Shown here piece by piece: positions 16,807-25,740 of a stretch of DNA of 64,000 nucleotides. The DNA comes from Myxococcales bacterium (GTDB lineage Bacteria; Myxococcota_A; Bradymonadia; UBA7976; UBA1532): positions 248,001 to 312,000 of the forward strand of contig JACKDL010000002.1 in the NCBI GenBank assembly GCA_020633555.1, in the 5' to 3' direction. Position 1 is the stretch's first letter. Each line of letters opens with the position of its first letter. The notes beneath the pieces are model-generated. The model saw only the letters and a program-made list of their open reading frames with translations, was not told where the DNA came from and searched no databases. Made by a program: the position numbers and the translations under genes.

Positions 16807-18690
16807 TTGAGCCGACGCTGGACCCTGGACGACGCCCGCGAGCTCTACAACATCCGCGGCTGGGGCCTGGACCTGTTCGACGTGCTCGAGCCGGGCCACA
16901 TGGCCATGACCGCGGGCAGCCAGCCCCTGGACCTGCGGGCCCTGGTGGACGACCTCGTGGAGCGCGAGATCGAGCCGCCGTTCCTCATCCGGTTCACCGA
17001 TGTGCTGCGGGCGCGGGTCAACGCCCTGTGCTCCACCTTCCAGGCCACCATCGCCGAGCACGAGTACAAGGGGCTGTACCGCGGGGTGTACCCCATCAAG
17101 TGCAACCAGCAGCGGCAGGTGGTGGAAGAGGTGGTCGAGGCCGGGCGCCCCTACCACCTGGGGCTGGAGTGCGGCAGCAAGCCCGAGCTGATGATCGTCA
17201 TGGCCGAGATGACGGACCCCGAGGCCCTGATCATCTGCAACGGCTACAAGGACGCCGAGTACATCGAGATGGCGCTCATCGCCCAGAAGCTGGGCGTGCG
17301 CTGCGTGCTGGTGGTGGAGCAGCCCAGCGAGCTCGACACCATCCTGCAGGTGTCCGACGCCATCGGCATCGAGCCCATGCTGGGGGTGCGGGTGCGCCTG
17401 GCCGCCCAGGGCACCGGCCGCTGGAAGAGCAGCTCGGGCGACCGCGCCAAGTTCGGCCTGTCCGCCGCCGAGATCATCGAGGTGGTCGACGTGCTGAAGG
17501 CCCGCGAGGGCCTGAGCTGGCTGAAGCTGCTGCACTACCACATCGGGAGCCAGATCAGCGCCGTGCGCCGGATCCAGGACGCCGTGCGCGAGGCCAGCCG
17601 CTTCTACGTGGAGCTGAAGCGCTTCGGCGCCGAGATGGGCTTCCTGGACGTGGGCGGCGGCCTGGGCATCGACTACGACGGCTCGCGCACCGACTTCGAC
17701 TCGTCCATGAACTACGACCTGGCCGAGTACGCCGAGACCATCGTCACCACCATCGCCGAGGTGTGCGACGAGAGCGAGATCGCCCACCCCAACATCGTCA
17801 CCGAGACGGGCCGGGCCCTGGTGGCCCACAGCTCGCTGCTGGTGGTGCCGGTGATGGAGGCCAGCCGGCCCGCCGGCAAGGTGGACGCCAAGCTCATCGA
17901 GAAGTACCCGTCGGTGGCCGAGCTGAACGAGCTGCACGACGAGCTGTCGGCCCGGCGCCCCCAGCGGGTGAACCACCGCCTGGCGGACATCCGCGAGCGC
18001 ATGCTCAACCGCTTCGAGATGGGCCTGGCCGGCCTGGAGGAGCGGGCGGCCGTGGAGACCATGGCGCGGGACCTGGCCCGCAAGCTGTACCGGCTGGTGA
18101 TCCGCCACGGCGCCCTGCCCGAGGACGTCGAGGATCTCGAGAAGGCCGAGCTGGACATCTACTACTGTAATTTCAGTGTGTTCCAGTCCATGCCCGATAG
18201 CTGGGCCATCGATCAGGTGTTCCCGGTGGTGCCCCTGCAGCGGCTGGGCGAGCGGCCCACCCGCCGCGGCACCCTGGCGGACGTGACCTGCGACAGCGAC
18301 GGCCGCCTGGATCGCTTCGTGGACGTGCGCGACGTGAAGCGCTCGCTCGAGCTGCACAAGCTGGACGGCACGCCCTACTACCTGGGCATCTTCCTGCTGG
18401 GCGCCTACCAGGAGATCCTGGGCGATCTGCACAACCTGTTCGGCGACACCCACGCCATCCACGTGTCGGTGGCCGACACCCCCCGGGGCTACCGCATCGA
18501 GGCCATGGTCGAGGGCGAGACCGTGGCCGACGTGCTCGACTATGTGCAGTACGACAAGAACGCCCTGTTCGCCCGCCTGCGCACCGCCGTGGAGCGTGCC
18601 TACGACGAGGGCACCTTGCCCGTCACCGAGGGCAAGCGCCTGCTCGCCACCTACCGCCGCGGCCTGGGCGACTACACCTACCTGGGTTGA
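16807..18690 (+). CDS. speA: Biosynthetic arginine decarboxylase (PLP-dependent)
   Basis: A 627-residue fold-III PLP decarboxylase, close to the usual SpeA length. The PLP lysine is K98 in YPIKCNQ; the phosphate-binding region includes LDVGGGLGIDYDG, and the C-terminal DVTCDSDG holds the active-site cysteine. A helical insert (about 350-420) is typical of bacterial SpeA. It decarboxylates arginine to agmatine, which the upstream agmatinase converts to putrescine. The start is a TTG at 16807, supported by GGGAGG at 16796-16801, and follows the previous stop by one base. A 9-bp inverted repeat lies downstream of the stop. Confidence 0.92.
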   Translation: MSRRWTLDDARELYNIRGWGLDLFDVLEPGHMAMTAGSQPLDLRALVDDLVEREIEPPFLIRFTDVLRARVNALCSTFQATIAEHEYKGLYRGVYPIKCNQQRQVVEEVVEAGRPYHLGLECGSKPELMIVMAEMTDPEALIICNGYKDAEYIEMALIAQKLGVRCVLVVEQPSELDTILQVSDAIGIEPMLGVRVRLAAQGTGRWKSSSGDRAKFGLSAAEIIEVVDVLKAREGLSWLKLLHYHIGSQISAVRRIQDAVREASRFYVELKRFGAEMGFLDVGGGLGIDYDGSRTDFDSSMNYDLAEYAETIVTTIAEVCDESEIAHPNIVTETGRALVAHSSLLVVPVMEASRPAGKVDAKLIEKYPSVAELNELHDELSARRPQRVNHRLADIRERMLNRFEMGLAGLEERAAVETMARDLARKLYRLVIRHGALPEDVEDLEKAELDIYYCNFSVFQSMPDSWAIDQVFPVVPLQRLGERPTRRGTLADVTCDSDGRLDRFVDVRDVKRSLELHKLDGTPYYLGIFLLGAYQEILGDLHNLFGDTHAIHVSVADTPRGYRIEAMVEGETVADVLDYVQYDKNALFARLRTAVERAYDEGTLPVTEGKRLLATYRRGLGDYTYLG

Positions 18691-18711
18691 TCTTCGCCGC
18701 GCCCCTCCGCC

Positions 18712-18753
18712 GGGCGTCGCTGCGGGGGGAGGGGGCTGCGCTGGGCGACGCCC
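18712..18753 (+). terminator. Inverted repeat after speA, possible terminator
   Basis: GGGCGTCGC at 18712-18720 is exactly complementary to GCGACGCCC at 18745-18753, with a 24-base G-rich loop. It starts 22 bases after the speA stop and precedes the next gene. There is no T-run, so it could be a factor-dependent terminator or a 3' stabilising hairpin. Confidence 0.4.
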
Positions 18754-18802
18754 TGCCCGTAGACTGAGCACGCTGGCCGATGGGTTGAGGCAGGGGGGTG
18801 AC

Positions 18803-19546
18803 ATGGGGCGTGGGATCGGGCCGGCGCTGCTGCTGGCGGCGTCGCTGGCCGCCGGGTGTGGCGTGCAGGCGCACCTGGGGCCGCACCAGGCGCAGCTCAG
18901 CGGCGGGCATAACGGCTTCACCAAGGTCGAAGGCTACGACCAGAGCCTCACCACCATGGGCTTCGCCGTCTACGACGCCACCGGCATGATTCTGGCGGCC
19001 TTGACGGGCGCCGGCTCGGTGGCCCAGGCCCAGAACGCCGGCGGCGGCACGGTGGTGTTCCGCGCGCCTGTGCCCGGCCTGTGGACCATGTTCGAGTACA
19101 CCGTGGGCAGCGCCGACGGCTTCGACTACCGGCTGGGCGCCGCCCGCATGAACATCCACACCTGGCAGCTCAGCGACGCCGAGCCCGAGCACAAGCTGGG
19201 CTGGGGCCTGGGCTTCTACGGGGTGAGCTACACCGCCAACGACAACACCGAGGACGCCTGGGCGCTGCCCCTGTCGCTGGCCTGGACCCTGCCCGTGCTG
19301 CCCGGGCTGACCACCAGCCTGAGCGCCAGCCTGGACCCCCTGAACCCGGTGCTGGCCGGCGGCACGGGGGGCGAGTACTGGTTCAGCTACGAGGCCAGCG
19401 CCCGGCTGGATTGGATGGCCCTGGACTGGCTGGGCGCCTTCGCCCTGGGCCAGGCCCGCCAGACCCCCGCCGACACGGGTGAGACGCAGACCCGCGATCT
19501 GTACCTGCAGTTCGGGCTGATGGCCTTCTTCGGCGACCGCCCCTGA
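18803..19546 (+). CDS. Putative outer-membrane lipoprotein, function unknown
   Basis: A 247-residue lipoprotein candidate. From ATG 18803 there is a short charged start, a hydrophobic core and a lipobox LAAGC with the acylated Cys at about residue 19. The mature part is Gly/aromatic-rich and alternates in a way that suggests beta strands (WGLGFYGVSY, SLSASLDPLNPV), ending with a Phe-rich strand (LMAFFGD). This fits a small beta-barrel-like or outer-membrane-associated protein. I recognise no named family. The frame is open further upstream into speA, but the lipoprotein signal and a GGGGGGTGAC region before the ATG decide the start. Confidence 0.7.
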   Translation: MGRGIGPALLLAASLAAGCGVQAHLGPHQAQLSGGHNGFTKVEGYDQSLTTMGFAVYDATGMILAALTGAGSVAQAQNAGGGTVVFRAPVPGLWTMFEYTVGSADGFDYRLGAARMNIHTWQLSDAEPEHKLGWGLGFYGVSYTANDNTEDAWALPLSLAWTLPVLPGLTTSLSASLDPLNPVLAGGTGGEYWFSYEASARLDWMALDWLGAFALGQARQTPADTGETQTRDLYLQFGLMAFFGDRP

Positions 19547-19590
19547 GCGGGCGCTGGCGTTTGGCCGCCGTTTGCCCTATCAGGCCGTGC

Positions 19591-19947
19591 ATGGCTGACC
19601 TGAACCCCACGCTGCACCCCTTGGCCCGCGCCCTGGCGCGCCTGTGGCCCCACGCCTCGGGCCTGGCGCTGTCGGTGTTCTTCGCCCTCGCCGAGCGGCA
19701 GACCTGGCAGCCGGGGCTCGACCGCCCCCTGGCGCCCGATCTGGTCACCTTCTTCGCCACGCGCATCCCCGCGCCCGTCGAGTACCTGGCCGTGGCCCCC
19801 GTGGGCGGCGGCGTGGTGCTCCTGGTGTTGGCGCTGCTGATCCTGGCGCACATCCTCAAGCCCGTGTGGTACCTGGCGCCGCTGGGGATCATGGGGGTCC
19901 TGGCCTGGCACGTCTGGGGCACCATCGCCCTGGGCAGGATGGGGTGA
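19591..19947 (+). CDS. Small membrane protein of unknown function
   Basis: A 118-residue protein with a short amphipathic start and two to three hydrophobic segments; the clearest spans are about 70-90 (VVLLVLALLILAHIL) and 95-112. No catalytic motif is visible. It ends four bases before the start of the ABC-F gene and could be co-transcribed with it. The start at ATG 19591 is chosen over an earlier in-frame ATG because the sequence before it is Cys/Pro-rich and unlike a membrane-protein start. Confidence 0.6.
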   Translation: MADLNPTLHPLARALARLWPHASGLALSVFFALAERQTWQPGLDRPLAPDLVTFFATRIPAPVEYLAVAPVGGGVVLLVLALLILAHILKPVWYLAPLGIMGVLAWHVWGTIALGRMG

Positions 19948-19951
19948 CGCG

Positions 19952-21772
19952 ATGCCGCCTGTGCTCTCACTGATCGACGTGAAGGTGGGCTTCGGGGGGC
20001 CGGTGCTCTTCGAGGACCTGAGCCTGCACCTGGCCCAGGGCGACCGGGTGGCCCTGGTGGGCCGCAACGGCTCGGGCAAGAGCACCCTGCTGAAGGTGCT
20101 GGCGGGCACGGTGCGGCCCGACGGCGGCGAGCGGGTGGTGCCGCCCCACGCCCGGGTGGCTTACCTGCCGCAGGTGCCCGATCTGGGTCACTTCGCCACC
20201 GCCCGCGACGCAGTGCTCGACGCGCTGCCCCACGAGCTGGCCCACGAGCCCTGGCGGGTGGACGCGGCCCTGGCCGACGTGGGCTTGCCAGCGGATCGCG
20301 AGATGGCCACCGTCAGCGGCGGCGAGCTGCGCCGCGCGTCGCTGGCCCGGCTGGTGGTCACCGATCCCGACGTCATCCTGCTGGACGAGCCCACCAACCA
20401 CCTGGACCTGCCCACCATCGAGTGGCTGGAGGGCCTGCTGGGCAACCACCGCGCGGCGCTGGTGATCGTCAGCCACGACCGCGCCTTCCTCAACCGGCTC
20501 ACCCGCAACATCCTGTGGCTGGAGCGCGGCGTCCTGCACCGCAGCGACCGCCCCTTCAGCGAGTTCGAGGCCTGGTCCGAGCAGCTCCTGGAAGAGGAGG
20601 CGGCGGCCCGCCACAAGTTCGACCGGCGCATCGCCGAAGAGCTGCAGTGGTCCCGCGAGGGCATCAGCGCCCGGCGCACCCGCAACATGGGCCGCCTGCG
20701 CCGCCTGCACGCCATGCGCGACGAGCGCGCCGCCCAGCGCAAGCGCCTGGGCAACGCCCGGCTGGTGGCCGACGCCGGCGAGCTGTCGGGCAAGATCGTC
20801 ATCGAGGCCCGGGGCCTGCGCAAAGCCTTCGGCGATCGCGTGGTGGTGGACGACTTCAGCACCCGCATCCTGCGCGGCGACCGCGTGGGCCTGGTGGGCC
20901 CCAACGGCGCCGGCAAGACCACCCTGCTGAAGCTGCTCATCGGCGCCCTGGAGCCCGACCGCGGCACCCTGAAGCTGGGCACGAAGCTCACCCCGGTGTT
21001 CATCGACCAGCACCGCCAGAAGCTGAACGAAAACGACACCTTGAAGGACGTGCTCTGCGTGAAGGGCACGGACCAGGTCATGGTGCACGGCCAGCCCAAG
21101 CACGTGGCCGGCTACCTGCAGGACTTCCTGTTCCAGGGCCGCGACGCCCTGCGCAAGGTCTCGGGCTTGTCGGGCGGCGAGCGCGCCCGCCTGCTGCTGG
21201 CCCTGGAGCTCAAGCAGCCCAGCAACCTGCTCATCCTGGACGAGCCCACCAACGACCTGGACCTGGAGACCCTGGACCTGCTGCAGGAGGTGCTGGGCGA
21301 GTACGAGGGCACGCTGATCATCGTCAGCCACGACCGCGACTTCCTGGACCGGCTGGTGACCAGCACCGTGCTCTACGAGGGCGACGGCCAGTGGGTGGAG
21401 TACGCCGGCGGCTACACCGACGCCCAGGCCCAGCGCGCCAACGTGGCCCGCCTGGCCAGGCAAGAGGCCAAGGCCGCCAGGCCCGCAGCCGCCCCCGCGG
21501 CCGAGCAGGCCGCTGCGAAGCCCAAGGCCAAGACGAAGCTCAGCTACAAGGAGCAGAAGGCCTACGAGGCCCTGCCCGGCGAGATCGAGGCCCTGGAGGC
21601 CAAGATCGCCACCCTGGAGGCCGAGCTCACCGACGGCAACCTGTACGCCCGCGACCCCGCCGGCTTCGTGGCCCGCACCCAGGCCCTGGAGGCCGCCCGC
21701 GCCGAGAAGGACGAGAAGGAGGAGCGCTGGCTGGAGCTTGAGATGCTGCGCGAGGCGCTGGCCGGCGGCTGA
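19952..21772 (+). CDS. ABC-F ATPase, Uup-like
   Basis: A 606-residue soluble protein with two ATP-binding cassettes and no membrane segments, the ABC-F pattern. The first cassette has Walker A GRNGSGKST, signature VSGGE and Walker B ILLDEPTNHLD. The second has GPNGAGKTT, LSGGERAR and LILDEPTNDLD. An inter-domain arm rich in Arg lies at about 200-280. An Ala/Lys-rich linker leads to a C-terminal coiled coil (about 530-606), as in Uup. These proteins act on ribosomes or nucleic acids. Uup itself is implicated in ribosome assembly and DNA integrity. Confidence 0.9.
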   Translation: MPPVLSLIDVKVGFGGPVLFEDLSLHLAQGDRVALVGRNGSGKSTLLKVLAGTVRPDGGERVVPPHARVAYLPQVPDLGHFATARDAVLDALPHELAHEPWRVDAALADVGLPADREMATVSGGELRRASLARLVVTDPDVILLDEPTNHLDLPTIEWLEGLLGNHRAALVIVSHDRAFLNRLTRNILWLERGVLHRSDRPFSEFEAWSEQLLEEEAAARHKFDRRIAEELQWSREGISARRTRNMGRLRRLHAMRDERAAQRKRLGNARLVADAGELSGKIVIEARGLRKAFGDRVVVDDFSTRILRGDRVGLVGPNGAGKTTLLKLLIGALEPDRGTLKLGTKLTPVFIDQHRQKLNENDTLKDVLCVKGTDQVMVHGQPKHVAGYLQDFLFQGRDALRKVSGLSGGERARLLLALELKQPSNLLILDEPTNDLDLETLDLLQEVLGEYEGTLIIVSHDRDFLDRLVTSTVLYEGDGQWVEYAGGYTDAQAQRANVARLARQEAKAARPAAAPAAEQAAAKPKAKTKLSYKEQKAYEALPGEIEALEAKIATLEAELTDGNLYARDPAGFVARTQALEAARAEKDEKEERWLELEMLREALAGG

Positions 21773-21790
21773 CCAACCGGGTCTGCCCAA

Positions 21791-22447
21791 TCAGTCACGG
21801 CGCGTGGCTTCCAGCCACTGTTCGGGGCCCCACCGCTTGCAGGGCGGCGGCCGCCAGGCGGGCAGCCGCAGATCCACATGCCACATCAGGCGCATGAGCT
21901 GGATCGCCAGCGCCAGCGTGCGCTTGAAGTGAGGCGAGGCCCACTGTACTTCCGGCCGGGGCGGTCCCAGCGGGCCCTCGCAGTAGTGGTGGTCCAGGTG
22001 CGCCATCACCAGCTCATCCTCGGCGGGGCTCAGCGCGCGGCCCAGGACGGCGCTGGCCATATGTGCGGCGTAGTAGAACACCTCGCGGTCAGTGGCCAGG
22101 TAGTCGGGGTGGCTGCAGAACGGCGGGGTGTTGGTCCACTCGTCACAGATCGAGGCCAGACACGCCCGCTGGGGCTGGATGGCCTGCGGCTCGCCGCGGT
22201 AGTGGGCCGCCCAGGCGGCGCGGCAGTTCTGCGTGGCCAGCAGCGGTGTGCAGGCCGCCTGCACCTCGTCTCGCCCGCTCTTGCGGTCGTACTTCAGGGG
22301 ATCGGCGGCCAGGCAACGCTCGATCTGCGCGTGACGATCGCGGTCGACGTACGTCGGGCGCAGGGCCGCATCGCGCAGAAAGGACCCCAGCCCCAGCGCC
22401 AGCGCGAGGGTGACACCGGCCACCCGCCAGGGGCGTGTGTTCATCAT
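21791..22447 (-). CDS. Membrane-anchored Cys-containing protein, function unknown
   Basis: A 218-residue protein with an N-terminal hydrophobic segment (VAGVTLALALGLGSF) that is probably an uncleaved anchor or signal. The periplasmic part has about ten Cys residues (for example RCLAAD, AACTPLL, NCRAAW, CDEWTNTPPFC, HHYCEG), which suggests disulfides or metal binding. The run HLDHHYC is striking but I cannot assign a family. It lies one base after the stop of a small upstream gene (TGA-G-ATG), so they probably form an operon. It is convergent with the ABC-F gene. Confidence 0.65.
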   Translation of the reverse strand: MMNTRPWRVAGVTLALALGLGSFLRDAALRPTYVDRDRHAQIERCLAADPLKYDRKSGRDEVQAACTPLLATQNCRAAWAAHYRGEPQAIQPQRACLASICDEWTNTPPFCSHPDYLATDREVFYYAAHMASAVLGRALSPAEDELVMAHLDHHYCEGPLGPPRPEVQWASPHFKRTLALAIQLMRLMWHVDLRLPAWRPPPCKRWGPEQWLEATRRD

Positions 22448-22448
22448 C

Positions 22449-22649
22449 TCAGTGCCCCATCACCAGGTCGTGGACGAAGGTGTCGATCACGGCGCCATCA
22501 GGCGGCGACGGGCGTGTGCCCGGCTGCCTGACCCAGGCGTTGATCTCGGCGGCCTGGCCCACGCGGCTGCCCAGCGGGGCGGGCACACCCTGGAGGGCGT
22601 GGTGGTCAGGTGCGGCCGTCGTGGGGGCGGCGCAGGTGCGGTCGGGCAT
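22449..22649 (-). CDS. Small hypothetical protein (66 aa)
   Basis: A 66-residue frame starting at ATG 22649 with AGGAG nine bases upstream and ending one base before the next start. The spacing and the ribosome-binding site argue that it is translated. The N-terminal half is Ala/Pro/Thr-rich and the C-terminal part contains INAWVRQPGTRPSPPDGAVID. No family is recognised. It could be a coupling leader for the downstream membrane-anchored protein. Confidence 0.45.
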   Translation of the reverse strand: MPDRTCAAPTTAAPDHHALQGVPAPLGSRVGQAAEINAWVRQPGTRPSPPDGAVIDTFVHDLVMGH

Positions 22650-22887
22650 GGCGGAGCTCCTGAGGGGTGGGCCTCACCCTTCCCCATCGGCGGCTCGCGG
22701 GAGGTGTAGCGTGTTTTTTGGAAAGCGATTTGGTTTCAGGTGTTTGGCGGCCTGCCTCCGCTGGAGGCGGCCGGGCGCGACCTGCGAGGACGGTGGCGGG
22801 GAGTGGGCGCCGAGGCGCCCCGGTCCCCCGGCCCTGGCCTGGCGCCGGCGGATGCTGCATGGTCCGCGCAGCTTCGAGGAGGTGACC

Positions 22888-24819
22888 ATGAAGCGGCTCT
22901 TCATGGCGGCGGTGCTGGTGGGGTGCGCGCCCGGCGGCGGCGGCGGCAGCCAGGACTGTCAACCCGGCGAGATCGGGGAGTGCGCGTGCTTGAGTACGGG
23001 CACCCGCGGCGAGTGGATCTGCAACGAAACCGGCAAGTTCGGCGCGTGTAGCTGCGAGCCGGACGCGGGGGCGGTGACGCCCGACGCGGGCGGGCGCCTG
23101 GACGCCGGGCCGGAGGCCGACGGCGGCGAGCCTGACGCTGGAATCGCAGACATGGGGACAGACGCTGCGCCCGGGGATCAGGGGCCGGGGTGTGAGCCCG
23201 CCTGCGGCGACCGGGTGTGTGGCGCCGATGGCTGCGGGGGCGAGTGCGGGCGCTGCGCGCCGGGTCGGGTGTGTACGGCAGACGGGGCCTGTGCGGAGCC
23301 GCCGCCCGACTGCGGCAACGGCCGCTGCGAGCCGGGGCTCGGCGAGGACTGCGCCACCTGCGCGGCGGACTGCGGCGCGTGCTGCGGCGACGGGGTGTGT
23401 ACCGCGGGCCACGCCGAGGCGTGCGACACCTGCCCGGCGGACTGCGGGTGCGGTGCCGACGAGCGGTGTACGGCCGGGCAGTGTGTCGAGGTGTGTGTGC
23501 CCGACTGCGCCGGGGCGGCCTGCGGAGACGACGGCTGTGGGGGCACGTGCGGCGCCTGCGGCGGCGGTGCGGTGTGTCAGGGCGGGCGTTGTGTGGAGCC
23601 TTCAATCACCCTGGAGTACGCCGATGTGCCCCTGGCCCAGAACGACGCGCTGGAGATCACGGCGCGGTTCCAGGGTGACCCGGGCCCCGGGCGCGTTGAG
23701 GACGTGCACGGCCGCGCCATCGCCGACTTCGCGCCGGTGCAGGCAGGCGTGGCCCGCGCCCGCGTCGACTGGGCGGCGCTGTCGGCGGTGGAGCCGCTGG
23801 ACGGCGGGCGCCGGGTGCGCCGCGCGCTGTGGGCAGTGTTCGGCGCCGCGCGGGTGCCGCTGACGGCGCGTGTCCTGTGCCCGGCCACCCAGCTCTGCCT
23901 GGGCGTGTGTCAGCCGCAGAACGTGGCCTGTGATCGGAGCTGTGTGCCGGCGTGTCGGGCGGGCTCGGTGTGTGTGGATCGGCAGTGTGTGCCCGAGGCG
24001 CAGGGCACGGCGTTGCAGGCGCTTACGCCCCGCGAGGTGGGGCTGCGCCGGGGCGAGCGGGCGGCCCGGGGCACCCACGGCGATGGCTTCACGGTGCAGC
24101 TCGTGGCGCCGGCGCCGGCCGGGGGGCTTGCGGTGCGTTTGGAGAGCCTGGATCCGGCCGTGCGGGTGCCTGCCGAGGTGCGCGTGCCCGCCGGCGCCAG
24201 CGAGGTGGACGTGCCCGTCGAGGGGCTGGCGCTGACCCACGGCGCCGGGATCATCGCCCGCCTGGGGGCCCAGGCGGTGTACGGCGAGGTGCGGGTGCTG
24301 CCGCCGCCCGTGCAGGCGCCGCGGCTGGTGATCAACGAGATCGACTACAACCAGCCCGGCGTGGACACCGCCGAGTTCATCGAGCTGTTCAACCCCACCG
24401 CCCAGGCCCAGCCCGTGGACCGCATGACCCTGGAGCTGGGCAACGGCGAGGACGACGGCGACGCCTACCAGACGTTGAGCCTGGACGGGCAGCCGCCCGT
24501 GCCCCCCGGCGGCTTCCTGCTGGTGGCGAACCAGGCGTTGTTGGTGGGCGCGGACGGCGTGGTGCTGCCCGACGACAGCTTCCAGAAGGGCCCCAGCGAC
24601 GGCGTGCGCCTGCTGGACGACGGGGTGGTCATCGACGCGGTGGCCTACGACGGCTTCCTGCTGGGCACCACCGAGGGCGGCACCCTGGAGGCCGCGCTGC
24701 GCAACGACCGCGAGGAGGCCCACGCCCGCTGCCCCGACGGCGCCGACGGCAACGATAACGCCAGCGACTTCCTGCGGGTGTTGCCCACGCCCGGCGTCGC
24801 CAACGCCTCCTGCCCCTGA
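22888..24819 (+). CDS. Cys-rich lipoprotein with lamin-tail domain
   Basis: A 643-residue lipoprotein. ATG 22888 follows GAGGAGGTGACC and gives a short signal with lipobox LVGC (Cys about residue 13). An Asp/Ala/Gly-rich spacer (about 55-95) is followed by repeated Cys-rich modules (about 95-235, such as CGADGCGGECGRC and DTCPADCGC) like those of myxobacterial surface proteins. The last 160 residues begin RLVINEIDYNQPGVDTAEFIEL, here in pieces: VINEIDYNQ and AEFIELFNP, the signature of bacterial lamin-tail domains, an Ig-like fold. Such proteins sit on the cell surface. Their ligands are unknown. Confidence 0.8.
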   Translation: MKRLFMAAVLVGCAPGGGGGSQDCQPGEIGECACLSTGTRGEWICNETGKFGACSCEPDAGAVTPDAGGRLDAGPEADGGEPDAGIADMGTDAAPGDQGPGCEPACGDRVCGADGCGGECGRCAPGRVCTADGACAEPPPDCGNGRCEPGLGEDCATCAADCGACCGDGVCTAGHAEACDTCPADCGCGADERCTAGQCVEVCVPDCAGAACGDDGCGGTCGACGGGAVCQGGRCVEPSITLEYADVPLAQNDALEITARFQGDPGPGRVEDVHGRAIADFAPVQAGVARARVDWAALSAVEPLDGGRRVRRALWAVFGAARVPLTARVLCPATQLCLGVCQPQNVACDRSCVPACRAGSVCVDRQCVPEAQGTALQALTPREVGLRRGERAARGTHGDGFTVQLVAPAPAGGLAVRLESLDPAVRVPAEVRVPAGASEVDVPVEGLALTHGAGIIARLGAQAVYGEVRVLPPPVQAPRLVINEIDYNQPGVDTAEFIELFNPTAQAQPVDRMTLELGNGEDDGDAYQTLSLDGQPPVPPGGFLLVANQALLVGADGVVLPDDSFQKGPSDGVRLLDDGVVIDAVAYDGFLLGTTEGGTLEAALRNDREEAHARCPDGADGNDNASDFLRVLPTPGVANASCP

Positions 24820-24841
24820 ACGGGGATCGGGCCGGGCGCCC

Positions 24842-25234
24842 TCAGCGCAGCAGCCGCCTGAGCGCCAGCGCCTGGCCCACCCAGAACAGCGACCGCACCG
24901 TCATGGCGATCACCGTGCGCGCCTCGTGGGGGCCGCCGCGGGCGATGTGGATCGCCAGCGCGGCGAACACCGCCAGGGTGGCCACGGCCAGGGCCTGGGC
25001 CAGCCACAGGGCGGGGCGGCGGTTTGCGAGAGTGGCGGCGCCCGCGGCGACGTAGAGGAAGCCGGCGCAGAAGTTGAACCACAGCACCCACTCCACCACC
25101 TGGCCCGCGGCGGCGCGGGCGGCACCGTCGCCGAACAGCACGGCGCCGCCCGACTTCAGGGTGGCGGCGCCGAAGGCCAGGGCGAGCAGGCCCAGGATCC
25201 AGCGGGCGATGGGGCGGGGCGTCGGGTCGGGCAT
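24842..25234 (-). CDS. Four-helix membrane protein of unknown function
   Basis: A 130-residue protein with four hydrophobic segments (for example WILGLLALAFGAATL, FCAGFLYVAAGAATL, LAVATLAVFAALAIHI and FWVGQALAL). The arrangement resembles small DoxX-like or DUF-type membrane proteins, but I see no distinguishing motif. I chose ATG 25234; the frame upstream enters the repeat region and encodes repeat-derived sequence. It is convergent with the lamin-tail gene, 22 bases from its stop. Confidence 0.6.
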   Translation of the reverse strand: MPDPTPRPIARWILGLLALAFGAATLKSGGAVLFGDGAARAAAGQVVEWVLWFNFCAGFLYVAAGAATLANRRPALWLAQALAVATLAVFAALAIHIARGGPHEARTVIAMTVRSLFWVGQALALRRLLR

Positions 25235-25262
25235 GGTCGGGGCTCCCAATCGGCTGTCACGT

Positions 25263-25376
25263 TCAAGTTGAGCCTGTTCCGCTGGCCCAGGCGACCGTGT
25301 TCTGCGTTGCGCCTCCTCGACGGACCACCAGTACGCCTGCGTCGGCGCGCCTTGATCACGGGCGCCTGGTCGGCGC
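25263..25376. repeat. Decayed copy of the 158-bp repeat
   Basis: The run starts with TTCAAGTTGAG, equivalent to the inner left end of the intact element. Its core GCGCCTCCTCGACGGACCAC followed by AGTACGCCTGCGTCGGCGCG matches the core of the intact copies with scattered changes. The outer right end is missing and the intact copy begins seven bases later, as if a newer copy inserted beside an older one. Confidence 0.6.
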
Positions 25377-25382
25377 GGCTCA

Positions 25383-25540
25383 CAGGGGTATCCGGTCAAG
25401 TTGAAGGCCGCTCGCTCGGTGCCGGCCACCCCAGCGGCGTTGGGCCTCCTCGATGGGCCACCAGCACACCTGTGTCGGCCCGCCTTGCTGGGGCGGCCGG
25501 TCCCTTCGCGAGCGACCCTCAACCCGACCGGAAACCCCTG
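25383..25540. repeat. 158-bp palindromic repeat element, copy 2 (MITE-like)
   Basis: This copy has the same length and termini (CAGGGGTATCCGG...CCGGAAACCCCTG) as the copy at 8005-8162 and differs at six positions. The inverted-repeat ends and near-identical sequence of two copies 17 kb apart indicate recent spread of a small non-coding element. Just after it, around 25541-25640, there is a weak further match (GAGCCCGACCGTAAGCC versus the right terminus), possibly an old remnant. Confidence 0.8.
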
Positions 25541-25740
25541 TCGGGCTCAACCTGAACGTGGCACCCGATGCGAGGTGTCGGCCCCGCTTCGACGCCTGGA
25601 CGGGCCGGCTTGACCGGCGTGTCGAGCCCGACCGTAAGCCATTGATCCAGCTTGGCTTCTCAGAAAGTTGAGCAGAAAGACGCGACACGTCCGCCGGCCC
25701 GCCGATGTCTCCTGTGAGGCACCGGCAGAGGACGGAACCC

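Larger units (their letters stand above)
25235..25740. other. 506-bp gene-free region built of intact and decayed palindromic repeats
   Basis: This divergent intergenic region holds an intact 158-bp repeat copy (25383-25540), a decayed relative just before it and a weaker match just after it. Short frames on both strands exist only because the repeat has few stops. Promoters for the genes on either side must lie here too, but I cannot point to one with confidence. Confidence 0.7.

Noticed and set aside
25156..25522. Short conserved frames in the 158-bp repeats on both strands
   Set aside because: Differences between the two near-identical copies change amino acids and there is no start with a ribosome-binding site, so the repeat is treated as non-coding.
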